The notes beneath the pieces are model-generated. The model was not told where the DNA came from. It worked only from the letters and a program-made list of their open reading frames with translations, and ran no database searches. From Lindgomyces ingoldianus (lineage: Eukaryota > Ascomycota > Dothideomycetes > Pleosporales > Lindgomycetaceae): 64,000 bases of DNA. The translations under genes were made by a program, and so were the position numbers. Where the stretch lies: NCBI RefSeq assembly GCF_010093535.1, contig NW_022985165.1:2277701-2341700 (forward strand). Reading direction: 5' to 3'. Of this stretch, positions 11,313 through 23,200 are shown piece after piece. Every line of letters starts with the position of its first letter. Positions within the stretch are counted from its first letter, which is position 1.

Positions 11313-14168
11313 TCACCCAGTCCTCCCACTCAGAATCCAAGGCCTCTTCTCCCAAAATCCGTCTTTGATAACATCAACATGCTCGACCACAATACGGGCT
11401 CGCTGCCTCTTCTTCCGATCCCGATCCTTCGCCGTCTTACTCATCTCCGACGTTTGGGTACCAGCTGCCCAGGATCCGGATTCGGGTATCCCAGGTGCGG
11501 CTTTGGGCTTAGAATTAGACTTTGATTTGGATGTTGATTTGGATTGAGATTGAGATTTCGAGGGTTTCGTAGTTGTAGGCGTTTGAGAAGATGCGGTCTG
11601 GGATATAGATGAAACAGGGAAATATGAAGATGAAGTCTGATTCAGTGGCGCAGATCCAGCCCTGGTATGCAATGGCGGTGTAGTCCGTTGGCTCGACTTC
11701 TCTGGGACCGGGGGGCTGGTATTGGGATCGGAATGTAGATTGTTTGATAAAAGCTCTGGGAGAGGTTTCTCACGATCCCCACCACTTCCGAGTCCCGGTG
11801 ACGCTGACACCCTGCCTTGACCCGGGCTTAAGGGTACAGAAGCGTCCGAGTCTGCTTGCAAGCTATCAATTGGCGGCGATGGTAGCTCTTTCATGCGCCC
11901 TAGCGCCCCGCTTGTTGGTAGTGGGGGACTTTCTTTCAGGCCCTTGCCTCCCTTCCCATTTCCATTCTCCTCCTCACCGCCACTCTCTTTTTCCCTCACC
12001 TTCAATGTCCCAAAACTCTTTTGGCTTGGCAAGCTCAATTTCCGCGGTTTGTTGTTCAGCGGGATGCTCGAAATCCGCAATGGGATCTCGGGGGCGCCTT
12101 CTAGGATACTGAGACTCGGGCTCCGGCGTTTGAGCGTGTGTTTTGAGGTTGAGGCTGTTGCGGTTTGAGGTCGGAGCGACATGGACATGGACATTGCGGC
12201 GTTAAGGTTGTTGTGCGTGGCTGCAGTTGCCATCGAAGTGCTGCTTCCGGCGAGACTGAGAGATGCACTTGCGGAGTGAGAGCTGAACTTTCCGGAGCGC
12301 GAGGGTGGGGATGAGGATGTGCGGTTTGGGATTGGGAGTGGGGCGATTGGGGACGGGGCGGGAGAGGTGTTGGTGTGGGCTGTGGGGTTTGGTGGGTTGA
12401 GGGATGGGGGTGGGCGGTTTGTGGGTCGGAGAGTTGGGGGTGGGAGAGGGATGGGGGTTAGCTGGGGAAGAGGCTGCTTGGAGATGGGAGCTGACGGTAG
12501 AGGCATTGGCATGAAATTTTGGGGAAAAGAGAGGGCGGCTGGGAAGGCGGGAATTGAGTGGGATGGAGGAGATGGGGGTGGAGACGGCGTTGTTGACGTT
12601 GAGAGAAATGTTGGACCGTGGGGTGTTGAGGGGTCTGAGCTTGTCGATGATTCTTTCGGGAGGATGGAAGAGGTGAGTGGTTGAGACATCGGGCGTGGAT
12701 GGGAGAGCGGTGGTGGTGAGGTTGTTGAGCGAGGAGGGGTGGGCGATGAGTGAATTGAAGGAGGGGAGAACTAGGCTTGTCAGAATACTAAGTGTGTACA
12801 GTTGGCAGTATAGATCAGGGTGGACATACATCTCGATACAGGACACTCCCTTTCTTGAAGATATCGGGCTCGTTGTTGTAGTTGATTCCGAAGCGGGAGA
12901 AGAGAATTTCGTTCTTCTCAGATGAGACAGTGCCTGCAAGTTCTTGTTCTGCCGATCTGGCATCCATGTTGCCTTGTTGAACAAGCGCCCAGAATGTCGT
13001 GTTATAGAGGTTGTTGATGTGACCTATCAGAATATCAGATATCATGCAATCTATTGACTAAACCAACAGGCTCAAAAATAGATATAAAGCGGCTCCTTGG
13101 GGAGAGAAAGCTAAGTTAGTGAGAAGAACAGACTTGCTCGAGCTTACAATCAACCTGCCTCCAACTCATATAATCCCTCAAGTTTTGATCACTCGGATAG
13201 CACACAGCTCTACCATCAAAACTCGGCAGTGGGGGTGTGAGCGGACTGTCCGGAAAATATGTCGGCCAGAAGAAAGTATAACAAGACGTGAAAGTCGAGA
13301 CAACTGTGGTCGTTAATTTACTATAATATATCTGATCAGCTTAAGGTTGCACGGCATGCCATATGGAGATTGCGGAGGTCAGATGTGGTCGGGAGTGGGG
13401 GCGATGTGTCTGGAGGGGAGGGATCGTACCTAGCCCTCCGTTCAAACAGCACACAATCCTTATGGAAGACGAAACTGACACGCGTCAGCTCTACTCTCTT
13501 GTGAAACGAAATCATCGGAGTCCTAAGCCATTCCTCATCGACTCGATGATATTTAAGGCCTCCAGCATTCTCGAATGACGCAAAGAGGAGCTCATGTGCA
13601 AGACATACCTAAATTCATCGCTGTTCCCATACGCTAGCACCAGGTCCGGTAACTCTTTCATCACGGCCTCCGCCGCCGCATTCATGAGATCTAAAGCCCG
13701 CCGATCATTTGGTTTGGCGAATTTATATTTCGTCGTGAGCCTACAAACCGCAGTCGGGCGACTGATTAGCACATGATTATCCCTCAGAAGAGATCTCGAC
13801 GCTCAAATTTGCGGTTTAGAAATTGGGGCGAAAGAAAGTCCAATAATAGGTAGATATGCATGTGAGACATACGCACATGACGGGGAACCGCATGCTAGGA
13901 AATCCTCGAGGAACCAGATAAGAAAATGACAGAAGCACACAAGCTTGCGCAAATAAAAGTGAATGTGAACATGGAAAGTCATACTTTGAAAAACCCCTCC
14001 CATCAATCCTCACCACAATCCACGTGTTGGCTAGTAAAATGTCCGGCTGCTCAAAGGAGCGCACATATTCGTATCTAGCGGGTTCGTCAGTCACTGCCCC
14101 TGCCTGCGCTCGCTCCAGGTCCTCTCCCACTGTACCTGGAGGCCATGTACGCACTTGGAATTAGCCAT
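11313..14168 (-). CDS. THG1: tRNA-His guanylyltransferase with long Ser/Pro-rich insertion
   Basis: Adds the G(-1) residue to the 5' end of tRNA-His, needed for histidyl-tRNA synthetase recognition. Seven exons (minus): 14168-14155, 14074-13985, 13740-13609, 13474-13430, 13320-13148, 13023-12830, 12770-11313; total 701 residues. All junctions are GT-AG and in phase; the first coding exon is only 14 nt. The catalytic domain fills residues 1-216: [10 protein letters not shown] (metal Asp29), NSDEFSFVFH (Asp76), [31 protein letters not shown], and [20 protein letters not shown]. The conserved C-terminal tail ([29 protein letters not shown]) is at about 659-701. Between them lie about 440 Ser/Pro/Thr-rich residues, uninterrupted in one exon. 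Usual length for the family is roughly 240-300. A large unremoved insertion is the oddity; an undetected intron is the alternative. Confidence 0.9.
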
Positions 14169-14934
14169 TATGTCCTTCCGTCGCAGTATCACCTCGAGGT
14201 GCCATGAGCGTCGCACAGCATTGCACGCGCGAAGAAAAGATTGTAAGGTGCTGAGTTTGCGTCGCGGCAAGTGGTTTGGGGGTTGAGTGTTTCGAGGCTG
14301 AAAGTCACGGGCCTTGCCGACTGGGCTTGGGAGCAGATGCAGGTGCTGATGGGCCTTCGGACCTTTCATGCAGGAGAGAGAACAAAGGGTTTCAGCCATA
14401 CTGCATGTCCATGCATCCGAATTTGCACCTTAGCCCCGGCGATTTGATTCGGCTTGACCGCAATAAGGTCGACACTTTTCAGAAGAGAACAAACTTCGCG
14501 CCCAAAACTGCACCTTCGCCCCAGCGCATGAGATTCAACTCAAATCCGGACTGGTAACTTAGCCACCATACCCATGATTCACCTTACCGGACAAGGTCGT
14601 TAAGTATTAGAAGACGACACACTTCGTTAGACTCTATCCAACTATGCAAAGTGGCGGGTACACGCCTGTACCTTTTAGATGCCGGCCATTATGCGCTCTA
14701 GAACCAAACTCCGAAAAATGCTACCAAATGCTCAATCACCCAACGGGGAACCCATACGCCATACTCGGTGCTCCTTCCACCTATATTACAGCCACCCAGA
14801 GTGTGTTACCTACTATAGGCAAGATGTAAACGCGAAATATTAACAATCCCGTTTTTTAACTCCAGTCCATGCTAATATAGTCTAACAGCATAGGTGAAAA
14901 TATACCTCGTCATCATGGTTTTGGAGAATGCCAT
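14169..14934. other. intergenic: Thg1 upstream region / Pah1 3' side
   Basis: 766 bp between the Thg1 start and the Pah1 stop, both genes on the minus strand. Expected to hold the Thg1 promoter. No gene, RNA or repeat seen. Confidence 0.5.
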
Positions 14935-17375
14935 TTAGCGAGTGTTCCGCGCCGGTGTTGAACTTGAGGATTGCTTCCTAGGACTTCCTTGCGGCGTCGA
15001 CTCTGCCAAATCCAGTGGCGCGATACGTTCGGCTTGGCCGTCAAGCGGGCCACCCGTTTCGTCTGTCGGCGTTTCTCCCTCGTCGCCTCCATCCTCATTG
15101 TCATATTCTTCCTCCTCTGTCGCCCCATCTTCCTCCATTTCTTCTTCTTCTTCTTCTTCTTCTTCTACTTCTTCTTCTTCGCCGTCTCCTTCATCATACT
15201 CATCCCCCTCCACACTTTCCATTATGGACTCTTCAAGTCCCCCGGTTTCGTCGATGGATTCCCGCGAAAGGTAGCTCGCCTCAAGGTCCTCACCGATCTC
15301 AGATCCTTCGTCTTCACTCCTGATACTCGCTGCTTCCATGGCTGCTTCATCATCATCCTCATCCTCGCTATCGGTGAAATCCTCAAGGTCAAGAGGTCTC
15401 TCCCTCCAATAGCTAAAGTCGGTGAATTCTTCGCCACCCGCCGGAACAAGCAAGCCAATTGGAGGGAAGAAGTGGTCCACGATCTCGCGCATGCTAGCAT
15501 ATCCCGTCTTATAGCTGTTTAAAGATAGGACATCCAAGCTCACCTCCGCATTTGAGTTGATGGTAAATATTCTAGTAGAGGGAATGTTAACCGAGCGGTA
15601 GCTAAGCGCATCTGTTAGTCGATTGCCGAAACCAGCGTAAAACGGAGTTTGCCCTGCAGGCTTTCCAAAGAGGTTCATGATATCTCGGAGACAAGCCATC
15701 TTGAAGACCTCAGGTTTGCGGAGATATATTTCACGCCGCAAGGCGGCGATCGTCCGGTCCGGGCTCATGATGACGGGTCCTTTAGGTAGACGGTATCCTT
15801 CTTGGACAACCCCGTTCAAGTAAGCTCTGGTAGTGTCGGCCTGCCCTACCGAGCGGCTTGTCAAGTAGAAAATGTTGTACCCATTGTTAACAATGTCGGT
15901 GTACAGCTTGGCGACTCCTAAGTGAGTCCAGTCGCGACCGATCATGTTTAACACGTGGCCTAGGGCGTCAGACTTGGTGATCGTTCCGTCGATGTCAGAA
16001 ATCACGATAGGAGTATCGTGCTTCCAATAGAACATGAACGCAGTGCAAGTCGAGCGGTTCACTGTGAAGCTCATTGTGTTTGAGCCTGGCTTCAGGTCTA
16101 AGGCCTTGAGCTGGTCGCTGGTGAGTCGGAGCGTCTTTGCATAGTTCCGAGTCTCGCCGCCAGTTGCATCCGGTGAATCTGGTGGTGTAGTCAGACCAAC
16201 AGCGCTGTCTGAATCTCTGCGAAAGTGAGGCGCATATTCGGCCGTGGTGTTGCTCTGTGCGTCGTCGCTGTGATATCCGGGATCTGATACGGCGTCCGAC
16301 GAGCGCAAAGCATCCTCGTTTAACATGTTCAAGGCAACCTTTCGATTGGCTGCTGCTTTTGCCTCTTCACTGCTGTAGATCCAAAGATTTCCATTCTCGT
16401 CGGCACCAATCAATGCCCCGATGTCATAATTACCCTCCAGTTCGTCAGCTAGAATTTTCCTAGCCACCACTTCCGCTCGAAGAGCTTCCTCCTCGCTACT
16501 CTTGTAACCTGTCATATCGAGCATGAGGTCACCGCTGTCAGTGACCTTGTTCGGAATGTTGGACACGAACAATTTCTTCGATAGATTTATGGCACGTGCC
16601 ATAGCCTCGCTCGGGGACACTGGAGGTGGACTCGCCGACCGCGAGGGCGCATTCCAGGCGATTGCCGCCTCCTTGCTCACATATAGAGGTCCATTCTCTT
16701 TCGCGTCAAATGATTGTGATAGTCCTACATTCACGGTTGGGAGGGTTTCGTCGGTTCGCGAACGTGGCATCTGGAAGGCAGACCAGTCGGCTGATTTTGG
16801 GCGGTCATAGACGTCTGCATGGAGGGAATCCATGGGCGGGACCGAGACGGACTGCCTCCCTCTACGTATAGTGCTGCCACCTTCAAGATCAAAAGGGTCA
16901 GGTTCGAGCAGTCCGCGGTTCGAATGGGCTTCGATAGGCTTTTGCTCAGGACTCGATGCTGGGGAGGCTAAGGGTGAGGTCTGTAGTTCTTCGGGGATGG
17001 GGGCTGTGGTCTCAAAAACGAAGAAGGCTTCACCTCCCTCTCCAAGCTTCATCGCATAGTCCTGTTTGGTGTGGTTGACAGTGAACTGGACCTAATGCCT
17101 TATTAGCCACCACCCCGTCAACCGGTGGCTCCACACATTCTCACCTTCTTGTCCGACGGCCGTAGCAACTGGAACTTCCCGAAGCGAACATGGAAGGGCG
17201 AGCATGCCAAGGATCCTACACAGCGTTAGAAGACTGGGTGAGAGAGTTTCCAGGGCACGCAAATACCATCTTCTTGCTCGACGACGATAACGTCGATTGC
17301 GCCACTCAATGTTGCGGGATTGATGGAATTCCAGCCCTTTGACACAGTGCCGGTGACTGCTCGCACGTACTGCAT
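14935..17375 (-). CDS. PAH1: phosphatidate phosphatase, lipin/Pah1 (Ned1/Smp2) family
   Basis: Mg-dependent dephosphorylation of phosphatidate to diacylglycerol at the ER/nuclear membrane, controlling triacylglycerol versus phospholipid synthesis. Exons (minus): 17375-17267, 17215-17145, 17091-14935; two GT-AG introns of 51 and 53 bp; 778 residues. The N-LIP domain occupies residues 1 to about 90 (MQYVRAVTGTVSKGWNSINP, GSLACSPFHVRFGKFQLLRP, KLGEGGEAFFVFE). The catalytic HAD-type C-LIP domain carries DIDGTITKSD at about 426-435 with nucleophile/acid Asp426 and Asp428, then NMIGRDWTHLGVAKLY, YLTSR and FYAGFGNR. The tail (from about residue 630) is highly acidic, which in yeast Pah1 serves contact with the Nem1-Spo7 phosphatase; part is encoded by a GAA/TTC microsatellite. 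Central region is Ser-rich, as expected for kinase-regulated Pah1. Confidence 0.96.
15139..15181. repeat. (TTC)n trinucleotide tract inside Pah1 coding sequence
   Basis: Near-perfect TTC repeat on the plus strand (GAA on the coding strand), interrupted once by TAC-type drift. It encodes a run of glutamates in the acidic C-terminal tail of Pah1. Such tracts can change length without shifting frame. Confidence 0.95.
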
Positions 17376-18094
17376 CGCCCCTTCCTTCTGCGTCCGAGGT
17401 GGTCACCGGGGATTGTCACTGCGGAATGAGGTTCGGCGGGTGGAGGGGCTGGGGGATAGCTGGGGGATGCTCGGTGTGGTGTTGAGAGACAGACAGGAGA
17501 GACGAGTAGGCGTCGATGAGGCGAAGACAGGTTTTGGGGGCAACCTGGGCAAGAAATTGAGCTTCCGAGGAAGTCGCAAGTGGTGAGGCTTGTGAGGAAC
17601 GTGCCAATGCGGTCACCAAGGAATCACGAGGAATCACGGGCGCTGGTCATGGGTCAGTTGAGCCGGAGCAAAGCGGACCGCCGTCGTCTCGCAAAGCTTG
17701 TGGAGGCGAGCAAAGAAAGGCGCTGTTGCAGTGTTGCAGTGTTGCAGTGTTGGAGGCATGAAGGCACCGTGAAGAGGCAGCCGGTCTAAAACACTGCGAG
17801 CAAGCAGGTCAGCGTTGAGTGCATGTTGGCGTGTTGGGAGGTGAATGGCTCAACCATGGGCGCGGATCGAGGGCCCGGCGTCGCCAAGAACAGGGCGATA
17901 GTGCTTGACATGCCCGCATGTGCAGCATCCAAATTGCGGCTACTCCTCACACGCCTCAAAGGCCCACACACCGGCGACTGCCACTGCCCATTCTGTCCCT
18001 TCACGGCCGTCTGTTGACCTGCGCAGACGCTGCCCCAATGCTGTCCCAACCCCATTCCGCTCTCTACTGGCACCCGCATGTCACTCACTACAAC
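17376..18094. other. divergent intergenic region (Pah1 / FN3 gene)
   Basis: About 720 bp between two divergently transcribed starts. Contains a short tandem repeat at 17724-17752. No gene supported; small frames here have no recognisable product. Confidence 0.5.
17724..17752. repeat. tandem (TGTTGCAG)x3.6
   Basis: Three exact copies of an 8-bp unit TGTTGCAG at 17724, 17732 and 17740, plus TGTTG. Lies between Pah1 and the FN3 gene. No function assigned. Confidence 0.9.
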
Positions 18095-21000
18095 ATGGAG
18101 GCGTTCGTCTTCGTCTCGTCTGGCTGGCTCAAGACATTCTTCGTGCTCTCTGCTCTCTTTTGGTGCGTATGGCTTCATATAATATGTGCAGTGACTGATC
18201 TTGTTTGTGCCCGTAGGGTCGCTTACCGCGGCTACCAGGTGCTCTCCAAGCCCGTCGAGGAGCTCGTCGCTCTGCTCGGGCTGGAGGTGCCCGTTGCGCC
18301 CATCGTCTCTCTTGCTGGCATCAGGGCGGACGGCGTCCTACTGCACTGGAAACCGCCTGACGCGCGCGCCTCTGTCTTAAAATACGTGATTCGGATCAAC
18401 GGCATTGACAGTCTGTCTCCCGCTACCCATTGCCTGTCCCCAAGCTCACGCAGCCTGCAGTTGGCGATGTCTCACCCCAAGAAACCTCCGTTACCATTGA
18501 AAACTTACAGCCAGATCACCACTATCTCATTCGTATCGTCACCCTCAACTCGGCCAATTTCCAGGCTCCGAGCATCCCTATCCGACTAAGAACCCTGCCG
18601 GCCTCCTCAGAGCAGTTCTACAATACCGTGCCGCACAAGGAGGCCGACGATGGCGGCGATGATGACGAATATACTCCGACCCCAATCATCCGGCCAAATA
18701 AGAATCTGGTGGACATTATTATTCCTCCTGTCGCTGCGCCGCCCATGGCTCGCGAACATAGCAATAGCACGTCGCGAGTGAGACGGGTGGAAATTGGTCG
18801 ACGCAACTCCCCAGCATCGCAGACAGCTGACCAGGCTCGCTCTGCCAAGGAGGAGGCCGACTCCATGGAATCTATAAAGCAGCTGACGGAAAGGCTGGAC
18901 AGTCTCCGGCGCGAGATTGACGACATGGAGAAGCAAATCAAAGAGGAGGAAGACGAGTTCCGGGCCAGTAAAGTCTCGCTGCTGGAAAAGCGGGACGAGA
19001 AGAAAGCTGCGCTTAAAGAGAAGGAAGACGCTAGTCGGGATCTACGAAAAGAGGTCGCAAGCTTAGAGAGGCACAACACTGCTGCGCAAACCAGGAGAAC
19101 GCAGCAGGAGAGAGTGCTTCGCCAAAAGGAGGCGGAGAGGAAGAAGCTGAAGGACGACATGGCACGGTGGGGAAGAGAGGCTGGCGACCTGCGGGCTGCG
19201 GTGGAGCGTATAGGGAAAGAGCGAACCAACTTGGAAGCCACGTCCGAGCAGAAGATACAGGCGCTCAAAGACAAGCATGCCGACGAAATTCAGACCAACA
19301 AGAGCCTCGAAGAAGTCATCCGTGAAAAAGGCACTCAAATCAAAGCCCTAGAAGAGGAGAGGAAGAAGCTAGAAGAAGGCGAGGAAGGGGGAGACACGCA
19401 AGATGGGCCTGACAATGCTGAAAAAGAAGAAGACAGGCAGTGGGTGCTCACGCTCAACGCCCTCCAACAGCGTTATGCCCAAGCCTGGTCTTTGTTCACA
19501 GAAGCCGAACGTGCTAGTCAAGAGGCTTCGAATAGGCTGACCTTCCTCCAACAGCGCCGCCTTAGCCAGCCTCAGATGTTCAATAACCCACCTCCTCCCG
19601 AACTCGTTCCTGGTAGGAGAAACAGCCACCGATCAAGGCCTGTCAGTATGCGCGAACCACTGACGTCTGCAGCACCTGGCGGTTTCGTACATTCAACGGC
19701 CCCCCCATTCAACGCAAGTATCTCGAGTGTTTCGCCAACGTTCCCCAATGCCACGCCATACTTCAACATCAACAATGGAATGGCTCTCCCGCCGCCCCGT
19801 AACAACCTCAACATATCATCATTTCCCCAGGCTGAGATGGAGATCCTCACTGGAGGCGCACCGATGAGTCCGACTGCAGGTGCACTACTACCTTCTGGGC
19901 TGTTTGAAAATGATACAGGTACCACCGATACCGAGGACGAGGACGATCCGGGACCACCACAGGCACCCTCGAACCCTTCGCCCAACCTTCGCAATGTTCT
20001 CCCTGGTCTCGGTGCTCCTGGAACACTAGATCAGGTTCAAAGTCCCAGTTCGCCAGTCTCAATACAGAGCCGCTCTCCGAGTGTATTTGCCAGCCCCCGA
20101 GACAGTGCTGGACAGTTGGCGTACTATCCAACTAATGAAAATCAGACCCTTGTTGATAGTGACAAACGCTCGGTACGCTCAACATCTAGCTCCTTCATCA
20201 CCAATGCACAGACCACGCGATTTGGAAATATATTTGGTCTAAACCGCCAGCGAGGCAAGACTTTCTCCGATCAAGGCCCCCCATTAGGATCCTTAAAGGC
20301 AGCCCAGAGTCAGTCGCTACCTAGGCAAGAAGCCTCCGGACTTGATCCAATCGGATCGTCACGACGGCGCGGTAGTCATTCTGGAGGTGCGTGGTACGAT
20401 GCATTCGTCCGCACCTCGAAGACTCAGCCAGTCGAGTCATCTCATAGCCCCAAACATGTAGCTACACGGAAGCGGCCGTTTAACATGTTTGGTTCTAAGG
20501 GTGACCCTTGGCTGACTGCTGCTCTAGGAATGGACAGGCCTTCATCTCCTCGTCAAGACTCCTCCAAGTCTTCGGACCTCAATCTCCTTCCCAGGCCGTC
20601 TACAGAAAGTCAGACCTTATTCGGTTGGCCGGTTGATAAGTTTGGCGCCCGAGGGAGCCCGCTTGGAGCAGATTGGAGTACGGGAAACCCTACATCCTGG
20701 TCAAGAATGCCATCACGGCGACCTTCGATGCAGCACGGTTCGACTGTCAGTCTTGTGCATGAGGACCTATTGCTCGGTGACACTCCGGATTTTCCATCCA
20801 CCACCAGATCACCAACTCAGGCGCCTATTGGAACGCGTCCGCAATCGTCAGCGTCATATATTCCTCCAGGAGGTCCGATTCCTCCAACGCCGCCCAAGCA
20901 GCTCAATCCTGCTGCGCCAAACTTCACCAGCATCTTCTTGAAAAAGAAGAGTGATGAAGATAAAGCTAAGAAGGCGGCTGAGAAAGAGGCAAAGAAAGCT

Positions 21001-21618
21001 GAGAAGGAAGAAAGAGAGAGAAAAATCAAAGCTGAAAAGGCCGAGAAAGCTGCTCGTAAGGAGAAGGAGAAGGAGAGGTTGATTGCTTCAGAGACGGCAG
21101 CCAACGACTCTGGGAAAGACACATCCTCACCATTAGCCCCGCGCCAATCGCGAGATAATCGATCCATGTCGACCGACTATGATGACTCGAACGCTTCACC
21201 ACGCGAGTCTTTGGAGAGGTCTATTTCTCAGACGCCTTCAGAATCACAAGCTCATGCTAATGCTTTTGGGAAAGAATCGTTCATACAGAAACTGTCGCGG
21301 AAGAGCAGCTCGAGCCAGTTCTTGCAGTTCGGGAAGGGCAAGACGTCACTGTTCTCCAAGAAGACGAACGAGGCGGTAACTCCAGATGAAGCGGAGGAGG
21401 AGGGAGGTTTGCTAGTCAGGAGTGTAGACAGCCCTGGGAACAGCCCATTGATTGGCACACCTAAAGATAAAACAAGTGCCCTGAGCTGGAGTTCGATTAA
21501 ACGGATTGGCAAGAGAGGTGATAAGACGCCTAGCCTGCATGAGAGTATTACGAGTGAGGCTACTGGTGACGAAGACGAGGACGAGGGCATCTCTGATGGT
21601 GTCATGAGCACGGCATGA
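18095..21618 (+). CDS. membrane-anchored fibronectin type III / coiled-coil protein
   Basis: Exons 18095-18162, 18217-18410, 18461-21618; two GT-AG introns (54 and 50 bp); 1139 residues. The start MEAFVFVSSGWLKTFFVLSA gives one N-terminal hydrophobic helix (about residues 5-28), followed by VAYRGYQVLSKPVEELV. A fibronectin III-like fold spans about 70-135 (GVLLHWKPP, YVIRINGIDIGDVSP, TSVTIENLQPDHHYLIRIVT). A long coiled coil lies at about 212-410, rich in Lys/Glu heptads. The remainder is Ser/Pro-rich and probably disordered, with a second Lys/Glu-rich helix near 880-940. Known from family: conserved uncharacterised protein of filamentous fungi. Scaffold or tether at a membrane is inference. 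Strongly coding over the entire exon 3. Confidence 0.85.
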
Positions 21619-21754
21619 TTGGAAAGCGTTTCCAGTAAAAGCGACAGGTGCTCTCTCACCTGACACTGCTAGGTTGGATATCTCATGGCCTTTGGATAGC
21701 ATGCAATGGAGTTGTTGGTGTCTTCCGCTATAGCTAATAAACCTCACTTTTCGT

Positions 21755-21795
21755 CACGTGTGACGGCGCACAGGGCAACTTTTCGTTATCACGTG
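21755..21795. promoter_or_regulatory. two CACGTG E-boxes upstream of TAF9
   Basis: CACGTG at 21755-21760 (inside the near-palindrome TCACGTGTGA) and again at 21790-21795. They lie about 125-165 bp before the preferred TAF9 ATG. bHLH factors such as Cbf1/Pho4/SREBP types bind this core; which one, if any, is unknown. Confidence 0.5.
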
Positions 21796-21918
21796 TTTAT
21801 TCGACTTCAGCCCTACACAGGAGCCTCAATGCCAAGACTTACGTTAGCCTTGAAAGACACTCGCGATCTCAAGCTCTCTCCCACAAAAGCCACCACCAAC
21901 ACAGATTCACGGCTCAGC

Positions 21919-22704
21919 ATGGCGTCACCAGCAGCGGCCGACCTCCCAAATGGCATCTCAACCCCTCCCACGACCGCAACAGGCGCTCCGAACCCCAGCC
22001 CACCAACCGCTTCCTCCACGCAAGCTGCAACGCAACCACAGTCCCAATCCCAATCCCAACTCTCCAAAGGCCAAACCGTTGCGCAGATAAACCCCGCACA
22101 CCCATTGACCTCGCTCCAAGATAGTGGCATGACCAAACGCCCCCGCGATGCCCGCCTCATCCACCTGCTGCTCGCCAACATGGGCGTGCATGCCTACACT
22201 GAGCGCGTCCCCCTCCAACTCCTCGACTTCGCATACCGTTACACATCGGGTATCTTGTCCGATGCAATCGCCTACGAGCCCCCACTACACCAATCCACGT
22301 CGTCCAAGAAAGCGGCGAAAGAAGACGATGGCATTTCCCTCAACGCGTTGCGCACAGCCGTCGGTGCACGCGTCGCGCAGCAATTTTCCCCAGCCCTGCC
22401 GAAGGAGTTTATGATGGAGGTGGCGAGTGAGCGGAACAAAATTGCGTTGCCGAGAGTGGAGCGCGAATTTGGGGTTCGCTTGCCGCCGGAGAGGTATTGC
22501 TTTACTGGCGTTGGGTGGAGTGTTAAGGAGAGTTGGGAGAGTGAGGGCGAGGAAGATGAGGGGTTGGAGGGGAGTGGGGTTGGCGCTGGCGGCCCGGTTG
22601 GGGATGTTCCGATGGGGGGTATGGAGGAGGAGGATGTGGATGAGGATCAGTTTGAGGAGGTTATGGGATTGAGAGGAGGGGATGCAGAGATGGCTGATGG
22701 TTGA
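21919..22704 (+). CDS. TAF9: transcription initiation factor TFIID/SAGA subunit TAF9
   Basis: Histone-fold subunit shared by TFIID and SAGA, pairing with TAF6. From ATG 21919 the protein has 261 residues. An uninterrupted frame reaches back to 21706 (332 residues), but the extension covers two CACGTG boxes and reads like leader sequence, so 21919 (MASPAAADLPNG) is preferred. After a Pro/Thr/Gln-rich N-terminus comes the histone fold at about 71-170: KRPRDARLIHLLLANMGV, YTERVPLQLLDFAYRYTS, LSDAIAYEPP and ISLNALRTAVGARVAQQF, then LPKEFMMEVASERNKIALP. The C-terminus is acidic and Gly-rich. No intron seen. It lies 300 bp downstream of the FN3 gene on the same strand. Confidence 0.93.
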   Translation: MASPAAADLPNGISTPPTTATGAPNPSPPTASSTQAATQPQSQSQSQLSKGQTVAQINPAHPLTSLQDSGMTKRPRDARLIHLLLANMGVHAYTERVPLQLLDFAYRYTSGILSDAIAYEPPLHQSTSSKKAAKEDDGISLNALRTAVGARVAQQFSPALPKEFMMEVASERNKIALPRVEREFGVRLPPERYCFTGVGWSVKESWESEGEEDEGLEGSGVGAGGPVGDVPMGGMEEEDVDEDQFEEVMGLRGGDAEMADG

Positions 22705-23200
22705 AAGATGAGCTCAACAAGCCAGAGCACAGTGGACTGATTCAGCTAACTGATTGGTCTAAAAACGGAGAGGCTGCTCTCTCGTCCCACTAAAAGGTTC
22801 AAAGACGGTCACCATGGACTTGGACGCTCTATTGGCCCAGGATTCGGATTGGCAGCCTGGATAGAAACACTGCACTTCACGGCGTTGTAGGTGGATATGA
22901 TTGGGGATATACCAGAGCTGAATTCTTTCCTTTCCAAGGTAGCTAGCGTTACGTCTGTATCAGATGTCGCAAATCGCACTAAATATATAGTGCAGAGGTT
23001 TTCCGTTCATCCCAAAGGCCCTTCCGCTAGTAATACATCGTAGCAGCTGAAGCTGAACGCAGCTAAATACTCACTCATATATCCATACATAAATGTGCTC
23101 GAAAACGCCGTGCAATGCATATGTTCATCCTCATCTCACTTCTGCCTCACCTCGATATTTTTCCACTCCCCTCCTCTTTGCATAAATCTCTCCATCACCA
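22705..23200. other. convergent intergenic region (TAF9 / Cmc1)
   Basis: About 500 bp between two convergent stops. AT-rich with pyrimidine-rich tracts near 23160-23200. No gene supported. Confidence 0.5.

Noticed and set aside
12319..12984. Open frames on both strands over the Thg1 insertion
   Set aside because: Low-complexity Pro/Ser or Gly-rich shadows of the Thg1 exon; only one frame connects by splicing to both conserved Thg1 parts.
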